Shown here: positions 1-6,121 of the stretch, piece by piece
Position numbering within the stretch: position 1 is the first letter of the stretch
How the letters are laid out: every line of letters begins with the position of its first letter
Assembly (NCBI GenBank): GCA_964623915.1
Contig: CAZUVQ010000096.1
Coordinates: 1 to 6,121, forward strand
Reading direction: 5' to 3'
Length of the DNA: 6,121 bases
Origin: CAZUVQ01 sp964623915
Lineage (GTDB): Bacteria > Bacillota > Clostridia > UMGS1883 > UMGS1540
Made by a program: the position numbers and the translations under genes
The notes under the pieces: generated by a model
The model's database searches: none
Told to the model about the DNA's origin: nothing
What the model saw: only the letters and a program-made list of their open reading frames with translations

Positions 1-2600
1 TGGCGCCGGGTGGCGGTATACCCGCAATTGTTAAACTCAAGAAAGATTCAATTGACCAAGGAATAGATTATGTCGGCAGTTACTTTACAGGCAGGCAAAT
101 ACCTTCGCTTGATTATAGAAGTGCAGCATTAAGAATAAGCCTTAAAAAAGGTCTTGCGCAAAGTGGCTATAGGTTAGGCTTAACCTGTTTTGGTAATGTT
201 CATCAAGGCTCATCAGATCAAGATGTATCACGCGTCGGAGGCATTACATACATAAATATTGATGATTGGTTTGCGGATGCAGATGAAAATGGATGGATAA
301 CGGTTGAAGTACCGCTTAGTTATTTTAAAGATCACGAAGAACCAAGCAATTTTCTTGTTAAGGAAACTGTAGAAGAAGGTTATACCGGAACTCCGATTTC
401 ATCCTTTGATTGGGACCGTATAAACGGTGTTTATACAGCTTGCAGGCGCGAAGCAAGTATGAAAAGTAATGCATTGCTTTACTATACCGGCAAAACGGAA
501 TTTATCGATTATGTCAGTGAGCCTAAAAATGTAACAGCCTATGAGAATGGTACTAACAATGTTGTTTCATGGTCGCAGCCGGTAACAGATTTTCAAATTG
601 ATGGATATGAAATATACAGAAACAACAACTCAACAAGTCAAAAAATAGGTGAAGTTTTATCGGATGAAAGAACATTTACAGATGTTAATGCACCCTCCGA
701 AGCGATGACATATTCTGTTGTTACAGTTGCAAATAATGGTGATGTATTAAAATCAATTCCTGCAAAATCGAATGAAGTTACAAATTCAGGTGCGTACATA
801 TCTGAAAATAATGGTAATGCAACTGTAAATCTTGAGTTGCGTAACTGGAAAGGTCAAGTTTTGAGCAGCTTAGATAATTGTGAATTTGTGCGTTACTTTA
901 ATGCTAATGTAACATTTGATAATAACTTGTTTGAAGGCACAATGAAAATTGATATATACCATAATAGTATACATGTTGACAATATAACAGAAAAAATAGC
1001 AAACAAGGGAGCTTCCTCAAAAACATATAGTTACAAAAAAGATGTTTTTATATTACCCGGAGTTTATACATTTAAAGTGTCGCTTTATAAAAACGAAACA
1101 TTGGTTTTAGGTAGTGAGAGAAGTTTTGTATTTACTAAATCAGAACCAATCGATGCCGCAAAGAATGTAACTGTTTTGCCGAGTGATGCTCAAGTAATAG
1201 ACGGTTGGGGGTTTAATGATATAATTTCTCTTAGAGACTTTAATGGTTATATTAATTGGAATGAAGGACAATCAAAAGTTGATGAACTTGGTGCAAATTA
1301 TGTAAGGCTTTTTGTTTTTAGTGACCTGTTTAATAATGACGGCTCTTTAAAAGATGATTACGATGAATTCCTTGAGTGTGTGAAAGCACATACTGATAAA
1401 GGCAGGGATTATATTCTTTCTTTTAGCTATGGTAGGCCATCATCAAATATAGACAAGGAATGGATAGTAACGCGTCTTGTAGGTTATTATGAGGGAACCG
1501 GATGGATGAACGCGGTACCGTCACTTAAATACGAATACGAAGATATATTTGTTCAAAGTATAATTAATCAAATGAAACGTATAAGTGAAAAAAATATTCC
1601 TTTGCCAAAGTATTATTCTATTCAAAATGAGCCGGAGGGCAGTTCTAAAATGTGCTTTAAAAATCCAATTCAGTATGCAAGAATAGTAATCGCACTACGC
1701 AATGCTCTTGATGCTAACGGTTTTGAACAAGTCAAAATAATGGGACCTGATAGTAATGCATATAAAGAATTATCGCATATAGTTGGTGATAACGGCATAA
1801 GAGACTCATATACATCATCAGCGACTATGTACTATTTTGATTTTTCGGAGTTTGAACGTAACGCCGATTTTAATGATGCAATAGACCTTATTGCTGTTCA
1901 CTCATACGGATCAACGCCCTATGATAATGTAAGTAAAAAAATTGCTGAAAATTATCGTGAAAATGTTAAAAATAAACACAAGTGGATGACAGAACTTTGC
2001 TTACTATCGAGCAAATCTTATACTTATGCCGACGAGAATTTGGATTATGATATTGAATCATTGTTTAGTCTTGTTGAACATCTTTTAGGTGATGTTCATG
2101 GTGCTGGAAATAATGCTTGGTTTTATCATTCGATATACGATTTTTCACAAAGCCTTTTAAATGACAATTCAGCAGTTCATTTACTTCAATCTGCCCGAAG
2201 TGAAGTTTATCAACTTTCGTTGTTTTTTGGTGCGGTTGGCTCTAAAAAGGCAGAGGGTAACAATGTGTATTATTTTTTAAGTAATTTATATAATGCAGCA
2301 CCTAAGGGCTCGGTTGTAAAACTTGTTGATACCGATTGGGCTACCTTGCAAAGTGAACAATCGATTTATATGGATGTTGGGGCATTTGAATATGGTGGGG
2401 CTACGATTATTGTGCTTCAAAATCAGTCGTCACAGGGCGAATACGTAAACATAGATAATGTTAGCGGTACAAAAGCTGATGTAAAAACTTTTGTGAGTGG
2501 TATTCGCAGTGCTATAACAAGCCAAACTGTTAATCTGGAAAACGGCAAGGGTATAATTTATATTCCGGCAAAGAGTGTAAATCTTATTGTATGCAACTAA
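1..2600 (+). CDS. Modular secreted GH30-like glycoside hydrolase, 5' end outside window
   Basis: The reading frame is open from the first full codon (base 3) to the TAA at 2598-2600, giving 865 visible residues. The first in-frame ATG (459) has no ribosome binding site and falls inside a domain, so the true start is upstream. Domains, numbered from base 3: about 1-165, a beta-rich carbohydrate-binding-like region (GWITVEVPLSYF, FDWDRINGV); about 174-260, fibronectin type III (PKNVTAYENG, VVSWSQP, GYEIYRN, TYSVVTV); about 263-380, an unassigned Ig-like beta domain; about 390-730, a clan GH-A barrel; about 740-865, a beta-sandwich. In the barrel, YYSIQNEPEG places the acid/base at E543 and KWMTEL the nucleophile at E664; AVHSYG (H633) and DGWGF (400-404) fit GH30 strands. 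The SIQNEP form and the C-terminal sandwich favour GH30 over GH5, GH39 or GH79. The substrate cannot be read from sequence; beta-linked glucan, galactan or xylan are possible. It is probably extracellular, but the signal peptide is not visible. No dockerin, SLH or sortase motif occurs at the C-terminus. Confidence 0.85.
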   Translation, partial: APGGGIPAIVKLKKDSIDQGIDYVGSYFTGRQIPSLDYRSAALRISLKKGLAQSGYRLGLTCFGNVHQGSSDQDVSRVGGITYINIDDWFADADENGWITVEVPLSYFKDHEEPSNFLVKETVEEGYTGTPISSFDWDRINGVYTACRREASMKSNALLYYTGKTEFIDYVSEPKNVTAYENGTNNVVSWSQPVTDFQIDGYEIYRNNNSTSQKIGEVLSDERTFTDVNAPSEAMTYSVVTVANNGDVLKSIPAKSNEVTNSGAYISENNGNATVNLELRNWKGQVLSSLDNCEFVRYFNANVTFDNNLFEGTMKIDIYHNSIHVDNITEKIANKGASSKTYSYKKDVFILPGVYTFKVSLYKNETLVLGSERSFVFTKSEPIDAAKNVTVLPSDAQVIDGWGFNDIISLRDFNGYINWNEGQSKVDELGANYVRLFVFSDLFNNDGSLKDDYDEFLECVKAHTDKGRDYILSFSYGRPSSNIDKEWIVTRLVGYYEGTGWMNAVPSLKYEYEDIFVQSIINQMKRISEKNIPLPKYYSIQNEPEGSSKMCFKNPIQYARIVIALRNALDANGFEQVKIMGPDSNAYKELSHIVGDNGIRDSYTSSATMYYFDFSEFERNADFNDAIDLIAVHSYGSTPYDNVSKKIAENYRENVKNKHKWMTELCLLSSKSYTYADENLDYDIESLFSLVEHLLGDVHGAGNNAWFYHSIYDFSQSLLNDNSAVHLLQSARSEVYQLSLFFGAVGSKKAEGNNVYYFLSNLYNAAPKGSVVKLVDTDWATLQSEQSIYMDVGAFEYGGATIIVLQNQSSQGEYVNIDNVSGTKADVKTFVSGIRSAITSQTVNLENGKGIIYIPAKSVNLIVCN

Positions 2601-2629
2601 TCAAATATATATTAATGGTGATATTTGCA

Positions 2630-2653
2630 GCATTATACCCCGTTGTATGATGC
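2630..2653 (+). repeat. Imperfect inverted repeat, possible mRNA hairpin
   Basis: GCATTATA (2630-2637) can pair with TATGATGC (2646-2653) as eight base pairs, one of them G-U, around an 8-base loop (CCCCGTTG). It begins 30 bases after the hydrolase stop. No T run follows, so it is not a typical intrinsic terminator; protecting the 3' end of the hydrolase mRNA is one possible role. A hairpin of this size could arise by chance. Confidence 0.35.
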
Positions 2654-2716
2654 CAGTTAAAGATATATGTATTAATTTTATCCAATTAATGCTGTGCAGC
2701 GTGTTTATGGTAGCAA

Positions 2717-2733
2717 GAGTAAAATTTTTACTC
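2717..2733 (+). repeat. 17-base perfect inverted repeat upstream of the binding-protein gene
   Basis: GAGTAAAA (2717-2724) and TTTTACTC (2726-2733) are exact reverse complements around a single central T. The repeat ends 15 bases before the AAGGAGA ribosome binding site. It could be an operator for a dimeric regulator, or an mRNA hairpin (GAGTA/TACTC stem with an A/T-rich loop) at the 5' side of the transporter message. It is followed by ACAAATTTTTATT, so weak terminator activity cannot be excluded, though the stem is A+T-rich. Only the symmetry is seen; the function is inferred. Confidence 0.4.
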
Positions 2734-2748
2734 ACAAATTTTTATTAT

Positions 2749-2755
2749 AAGGAGA
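2749..2755 (+). promoter_or_regulatory. Ribosome binding site of the solute-binding protein
   Basis: AAGGAGA lies 9 bases before the ATG at 2765. It fixes that start and argues against the overlapping frame that begins at 2587. Confidence 0.85.
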
Positions 2756-2764
2756 GTTGTATTT

Positions 2765-4174
2765 ATGAAAAGAACATTGTATGTATTTTTGGCAGTATGT
2801 ATTATGGTAACGTCATTTGTAGGCTGTGCACAAAAAACCGGGTCAAATGTGGAGGAAAATCTTAAAACAATTACCATTTGGACAAATAATTCCCACTCAA
2901 AGCCTTTTTACGATGAAAAGACGGAGGAATTCAATAAAACAATTGGTAAAGAGATGGGCATTAAGGTTGAGTATGTCGTAAAAGAAAATAATACTCAAGC
3001 TGTAGAAATTGCTTTTACATCTGACCAAGCACCGGACTTTATGTCGGGTAACGTTCAAAAGCTTGCCGGTGAAGATAAGATTATTGCATTTAATGATATG
3101 AAAAACGGTAAAAAATATATTGATAAGTACAAGGATTATTCAATAAAAAACCGCAATATCGTAGATGGTAAAATGTATGCAGCACCGCAAGCGTTAGTTA
3201 CTTATGGTCTGATTTATAACAAGGATATGTTTAAGGCCGCAGGTATAGTTGATGAAAATGGTGAAGCAAAGCCACCGAAAACCTATCAAGAAATGGTAGA
3301 ATATGCAAAAAAACTTACTAACCGTGAAAAAAAACAGTATGGTTTAATTTTTGAGGGAAATGAAAAGTTGGCTTATGCATCTTTAGTAAACGAAAGAGCA
3401 GCAGCTTCCGGTGGACAGGTTGGTGGGTTTATTTCAAAAACCGCACAGTATGATTACACCGTTCAGGGAGAAATTATGAAAACCCTGGTTCAAATTAAGA
3501 AGGATGGTTCATATGTCCCTGGTTGTGAAACAATAAACAATGATGCTGCCCGTGCACGTTTCGCTGCAGGTAATATTGGTATGAAAATGAGTGGAAGTTA
3601 TGACTATGCAGTATTTACACAGCAGTTCCCGATTAAAGATTTTGAGTGGGGTGTAGCACCTTGCCCTGTACTTGATGCTGACGACAGACATTATGAGTAT
3701 GCATTTCCGGGTTCTAATCTTTTAATTAATAAAAAATCTTATGAAAAATATGGTGAAGATGTAATTCTCGCTGTTTATGACTTCTATTCAAATGATGATT
3801 TTATTATTGATTTGTATAAAGGCGGTTATAATTTACCCTATACATTTGACATTATTAAGGATGTTAAAATAGACGGTAAAGAGCAGTGGCAGCAATTTGC
3901 TGATATTATAAATATTTCAGCAACAGGCACTAATGTTAAAAAAGGAATAGAAAATCAAAATCCTGTACAGTGTGATACGACCGGTATTGAACCGCTTGCT
4001 GACACATGGGCAAAGCTTTGGACAGAACAAATATCAACATTACAACTTGATGCTATTATTAAACAGTATACAAGTGATATGAATAACGGTATAAAGAAGT
4101 ATAGTGCAGCTCACCCTGATTATAAACAGCCTGTTCCGGACCCTGAGTGGGATTCTAAAATATATCATAGATAG
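2765..4174 (+). CDS. Extracellular solute-binding lipoprotein (family 1) of a carbohydrate ABC importer
   Basis: The 469-residue product should be the sugar-capturing component of the importer formed with the next two genes, anchored to the outer face of the membrane. The N-terminus is a lipoprotein signal: MKR, a hydrophobic stretch, then SFVGC with the lipidated cysteine at residue 21 (F at -3 is slightly off the lipobox consensus). The mature part opens with a strand typical of the family (KTITIWTNN, 34-42). It then has the family 1 hallmarks GKMYAAPQ (135-142), YGLIYNKDMFKAAGI (147-161) and PKTYQEMVEYAKKL (171-184). Further on, RARFAAGNIGMKMSGSYD and WGVAPCPV match the second lobe of MalE-like proteins. 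The length is normal for the group (about 420-550). The hydrolase upstream suggests that the ligand is an oligosaccharide it releases; this is inference. The start is set by a clear ribosome binding site. No truncation or frameshift is seen. Confidence 0.92.
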   Translation: MKRTLYVFLAVCIMVTSFVGCAQKTGSNVEENLKTITIWTNNSHSKPFYDEKTEEFNKTIGKEMGIKVEYVVKENNTQAVEIAFTSDQAPDFMSGNVQKLAGEDKIIAFNDMKNGKKYIDKYKDYSIKNRNIVDGKMYAAPQALVTYGLIYNKDMFKAAGIVDENGEAKPPKTYQEMVEYAKKLTNREKKQYGLIFEGNEKLAYASLVNERAAASGGQVGGFISKTAQYDYTVQGEIMKTLVQIKKDGSYVPGCETINNDAARARFAAGNIGMKMSGSYDYAVFTQQFPIKDFEWGVAPCPVLDADDRHYEYAFPGSNLLINKKSYEKYGEDVILAVYDFYSNDDFIIDLYKGGYNLPYTFDIIKDVKIDGKEQWQQFADIINISATGTNVKKGIENQNPVQCDTTGIEPLADTWAKLWTEQISTLQLDAIIKQYTSDMNNGIKKYSAAHPDYKQPVPDPEWDSKIYHR

Positions 4175-4229
4175 GAATAAGATAGAAATCATAAATACAA
4201 AGGCAACAACAACTGTAATAGATAGGACA

Positions 4230-5129
4230 ATGAAAAAGGGATTTTCAGTTTCAACTCAATGTTATTTGCTTATTTCACTGCAGATTATAGGTTTTTTTGT
4301 ATTTACCCTATATCCTTTTTTGTGGACAATATCAAAATCTGTTTATTTTTATGATGGTATCGCCGCACATACTTCATATATAGGATTTGATAATTTTAAA
4401 GCTATATTTACAAATGGTGGAGCATATTGGGGCACATGGCTTGTCACTTTTAAATTTGCTATAATGAAAATTTGTATGGAAATTCCTTTAGCTATGATTT
4501 TGGCAGTACTCCTTTCAAAAGCAATTAAAGGTACAGGATTTTTTAGGGGAATGTATTATCTTCCAAATATAATCAGTGTAGCTATAACCGCAGTTGTTTT
4601 TTCAAATATGTTTGATTATTTTGGTATTTTCAACAATATACTGATGACTCTTGGGATGATAAAAGAACCAATAGATTGGTTTGGATCACAAATAAGTTCG
4701 CTTGGTGCATTAGCGGTAACGTCAACTTGGCAAACATTTGGTATTAATGTGCTTTATATTTGTGCAGCACTTAATAATGTTCCAAAGGATGTATACGAAG
4801 CTGCAGATATAGACGGTGCCGGTAAAATTACACAGTTTTTCAAAATAACCTTACCGTTAATTATGCCTGTATTTGTAACGATTATGCTTCTTTCATTGAA
4901 TGGTACATTACATACCGCCGAGTTTGTTGTAATTATGTCAGGCGGAGCTCCGGCGGGTTCAACATATACTGTTGGTGCATATTTACTCAGCAAGTTTGTT
5001 CCCGGATTTGCCGACGGTGCAGTTAATGTTGGATATGGTTGTGCACTTTCCATTATAACATCAATAATTTATATTGCAATTGCACTTGTTTATACTAAGT
5101 CAACAAACAAACTTAAGAATGTCTATTAA
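4230..5129 (+). CDS. Carbohydrate ABC transporter permease 1 (MalF/UgpA-like)
   Basis: From the ATG at 4230 this is a 299-residue inner-membrane protein, one half of the translocation pore. Hydrophobic segments lie at about 12-36, 70-95, 108-128, 158-182, 211-228 and 266-288, as in six-helix CUT1 permeases. The first helix (LLISLQIIGFFVFTLYPFLW) has the form usual for UgpA-type subunits. The cytoplasmic EAA loop, which docks on the ATPase, is intact: EAADIDG at 190-196 followed by FFKITLP to 209. The gene follows the binding protein by 55 bases and is followed by its partner permease after 14 bases. The start is uncertain: the only nearby purine-rich sequence (TAGGA, 4223-4227) is too close to the ATG, and the frame stays open upstream to a GTG at 4104, overlapping the binding-protein gene by 71 bases. 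I prefer 4230 because it gives the usual short N-terminal tail before helix 1. Confidence 0.88.
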   Translation: MKKGFSVSTQCYLLISLQIIGFFVFTLYPFLWTISKSVYFYDGIAAHTSYIGFDNFKAIFTNGGAYWGTWLVTFKFAIMKICMEIPLAMILAVLLSKAIKGTGFFRGMYYLPNIISVAITAVVFSNMFDYFGIFNNILMTLGMIKEPIDWFGSQISSLGALAVTSTWQTFGINVLYICAALNNVPKDVYEAADIDGAGKITQFFKITLPLIMPVFVTIMLLSLNGTLHTAEFVVIMSGGAPAGSTYTVGAYLLSKFVPGFADGAVNVGYGCALSIITSIIYIAIALVYTKSTNKLKNVY

Positions 5130-5136
5130 GGAGGTG
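5127..5136 (+). promoter_or_regulatory. Ribosome binding site of permease 2, overlapping the permease 1 stop
   Basis: TAAGGAGGTG is a near-perfect anti-16S match 7 bases before the ATG at 5144. Its TAA is the stop codon of the preceding permease, an arrangement that suggests translational coupling of the two pore subunits. Confidence 0.9.
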
Positions 5137-5143
5137 TCATATT

Positions 5144-6007
5144 ATGATAAAATCAAAGAAAACATTCAAAGCTGCAACAAAATTATTGATGTATATAATA
5201 TTTGTATTTTTTACAGTTTTAACTCTTTTTCCAGTATTATATGTTGTAATTTCATCATTTAAATCGAATATGGAAATAATGGCATATCCGGATAGATTTT
5301 GGGCGCACAACCCGACATTCGACAATTACATACAGGCATTAAATTCTGAAACATTTCAGGTAGGTAGGATGTTTTTTAACAGTTTGTGGTTTACAATTCT
5401 ATCGGTTGTGATAAGTCTTACAATTTCAACTGTAAGCGGTTATGTATATGAACGCGGTGAGTTTAAGTTTAAAAAACAAATATTTGCTCTTTTTTCATGC
5501 TTAATGTTTATATCACTTGGCTCAATTACAATTTATCCCAAATTTGAAATTCTATCATTTTTAAAATTAAGCAAATCACTTTTTGGTCTTTTGTTTATGA
5601 ATTGCTTTGCAATGCCGATTGTAAATATTTATCTTGTGAGGTCATTTATTGCAGGATTGCCAAAAGAGCTTGACGAAGCTGCAATGATTGATGGCTGCTC
5701 GTTTACATCCACTTTTTTTAAAGTTATTCTACCGTTACTTAAGCCGGTTGTGGCAACACTTGCAGTATTGGGCTTTAATGGATCGTGGAACAACTACTTG
5801 TATCCAACATTGTTTACACTCTCTAATCCAAAGCAACAAACACTTATAGTAGGTATTGTTGCACTTAAAAATTCCGGTGCAGGTGCATCGTCCTGGAACC
5901 TTATGTTTGCCAGTACAACAATATCACTACTGCCGGTGCTTGTTATGTACGCAATATGTAACAAATTTTTTACATCGGGAATAACAGCAGGTGCTGTTAA
6001 GGGATAA
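5144..6007 (+). CDS. Carbohydrate ABC transporter permease 2 (MalG/UgpE-like)
   Basis: This 287-residue inner-membrane protein is the second pore subunit of the importer. Hydrophobic segments are seen at about 13-37, 80-101, 112-131, 146-167, 200-220 and 255-276. The N-terminal pattern TLFPVLYVVISSFKSNMEI is characteristic of MalG-type subunits. The periplasmic-side loop with NPTFDNYIQAL and the FFNSLW start of helix 2 also fit that family. The EAA loop reads ELDEAAMIDG (175-184) and continues to VILPLLKP (194-201), so the ATPase contact is intact. The NGSWNNYLYP motif (212-221) is typical of the family in the fifth helix. The length is normal (270-300). It begins 14 bases after permease 1 with a very strong ribosome binding site and ends 52 bases before the next gene. 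No ATPase gene follows, so the importer probably uses a shared MsmX/MsmK-type ATPase encoded elsewhere; this last point is inferred from other Firmicutes. Confidence 0.93.
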   Translation: MIKSKKTFKAATKLLMYIIFVFFTVLTLFPVLYVVISSFKSNMEIMAYPDRFWAHNPTFDNYIQALNSETFQVGRMFFNSLWFTILSVVISLTISTVSGYVYERGEFKFKKQIFALFSCLMFISLGSITIYPKFEILSFLKLSKSLFGLLFMNCFAMPIVNIYLVRSFIAGLPKELDEAAMIDGCSFTSTFFKVILPLLKPVVATLAVLGFNGSWNNYLYPTLFTLSNPKQQTLIVGIVALKNSGAGASSWNLMFASTTISLLPVLVMYAICNKFFTSGITAGAVKG

Positions 6008-6047
6008 GCCTATATTTAATAAAAATAGCAAAAAAATATTAAAAATA

Positions 6048-6054
6048 AAGGAGG
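6048..6054 (+). promoter_or_regulatory. Ribosome binding site of the downstream gene
   Basis: AAGGAGG lies 5 bases before the ATG at 6060. The 52-base gap after permease 2 (6008-6059) is very A-rich and shows neither a stable hairpin nor a clear promoter, so read-through from the transporter genes is likely. Confidence 0.85.
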
Positions 6055-6059
6055 ATATT

Positions 6060-6121
6060 ATGAAAATTTCTAAAAGATTAAGTTCAATTGTATTGGCGGT
6101 AATTATGTTTAGTGCAATGTT
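6060..6121 (+). CDS. N-terminus of a probable secreted protein, 3' end outside window
   Basis: Only 20 full codons are visible, reading MKISKRLSSIVLAVIMFSAM. This has the layout of a Sec signal peptide: a positively charged start (K2, K5, R6) and then a hydrophobic core (IVLAVIMFSAM). The cleavage region lies beyond the window, so a lipobox cannot be ruled in or out. A strong ribosome binding site supports the start. Position directly after a sugar importer suggests another secreted carbohydrate-active enzyme or binding protein, but the visible part does not show the function. Confidence 0.75.
   Translation, partial: MKISKRLSSIVLAVIMFSAM

Larger units (their letters stand above)
2601..2764 (+). 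other. Intergenic region between hydrolase and binding-protein genes
   Basis: This 164-base AT-rich stretch separates the hydrolase stop from the solute-binding protein start. It holds two small inverted repeats (2630-2653 and 2717-2733) and a good ribosome binding site near its end. I looked for TTGACA/TATAAT-like pairs at 16-18 base spacing and found none convincing; TTGTAT at 2643-2648 has no good partner. No G+C-rich stem followed by a T run is seen, so a strong intrinsic terminator is unlikely. Whether transcription starts here or reads through from the hydrolase is open. Confidence 0.6.

Noticed and set aside
459..461. ATG at 459 as the start of the hydrolase
   Set aside because: There is no ribosome binding site, the frame is open to the window edge, and the preceding 152 codons encode domain-like sequence continuous with the following residues.
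2743..2751. TATTAT/TATAAG as a promoter -10 box before the binding-protein gene
   Set aside because: It overlaps the ribosome binding site, so a transcript starting there would lack a usable leader, and there is no -35-like sequence at suitable spacing.
2587..2865. A 92-codon + strand open frame spanning the intergenic region
   Set aside because: It overlaps the well-supported binding-protein start in another frame, has no ribosome binding site, begins inside the end of the hydrolase gene, and its cysteine-rich product resembles translated non-coding DNA.
3509..3691. A 60-codon minus strand open frame
   Set aside because: It is antisense within the binding-protein gene, with no start signal and no recognisable domain.
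4754..5053. A 99-codon minus strand open frame
   Set aside because: It lies wholly antisense to the conserved EAA-loop region of permease 1, and its composition is what the reverse frame of that gene would give.
5074..5325. Short open frames on both strands around the permease 1/permease 2 junction
   Set aside because: Both (5074-5262 + and 5137-5325 -) overlap the ends of two well-supported permease genes and show no independent support.
6008..6059. Possible terminator after permease 2
   Set aside because: The stretch is A-rich and lacks a stem of useful length or a T run; only trivial AATATT-type symmetry is present.

Overview
The window looks like part of a plant- or host-glycan utilisation locus from an AT-rich Gram-positive anaerobe, most likely a clostridial (Ruminococcus/Oscillospiraceae/Lachnospiraceae-like) gut or rumen bacterium. 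The grounds are the AT-rich composition (roughly one third G+C by eye), strong AGGAGG-type ribosome binding sites, a lipoprotein-type solute-binding protein (as Gram-positives use), and a large modular secreted glycosidase. The genus cannot be fixed from the sequence alone.

Layout, all on the + strand: (1) bases 1-2600 hold the 3' part of a large modular glycoside hydrolase whose start lies before the window. Its visible 865 residues read as a carbohydrate-binding-like beta domain, a fibronectin type III domain, an unassigned Ig-like beta domain, a GH30-like (clan GH-A) catalytic barrel with both catalytic glutamates, and the C-terminal beta-sandwich usual for GH30. (2) A 164-base non-coding gap with two small inverted repeats and no convincing promoter. 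(3) 2765-4174, a family 1 extracellular sugar-binding lipoprotein. (4) About 4230-5129 and (5) 5144-6007, the two membrane permeases of a carbohydrate ABC importer (CUT1 type, MalF/MalG or UgpA/UgpE-like), each with an intact EAA loop. (6) From 6060 to the window end, the first 20 codons of another gene, starting with what looks like a secretion signal.

Reading the genes together: the GH30-like enzyme would cut a polysaccharide outside the cell, the lipoprotein would capture the released oligosaccharides, and the permease pair would import them. No ATPase gene is visible. In many Firmicutes CUT1 importers share one MsmX/MsmK-type ATPase encoded elsewhere, so this is expected rather than a defect. 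Short spacing, same orientation and the absence of an obvious terminator after the second permease suggest that 2765 onward is one transcript, possibly including the upstream hydrolase and the downstream secreted protein.

I see no RNA genes, CRISPR arrays, insertion sequences, or signs of a wholly new system. The points most worth a second look are the domain make-up and precise specificity of the hydrolase, the unassigned Ig-like domain inside it, the unclear start of the first permease, and the inverted repeats just upstream of the binding-protein gene.
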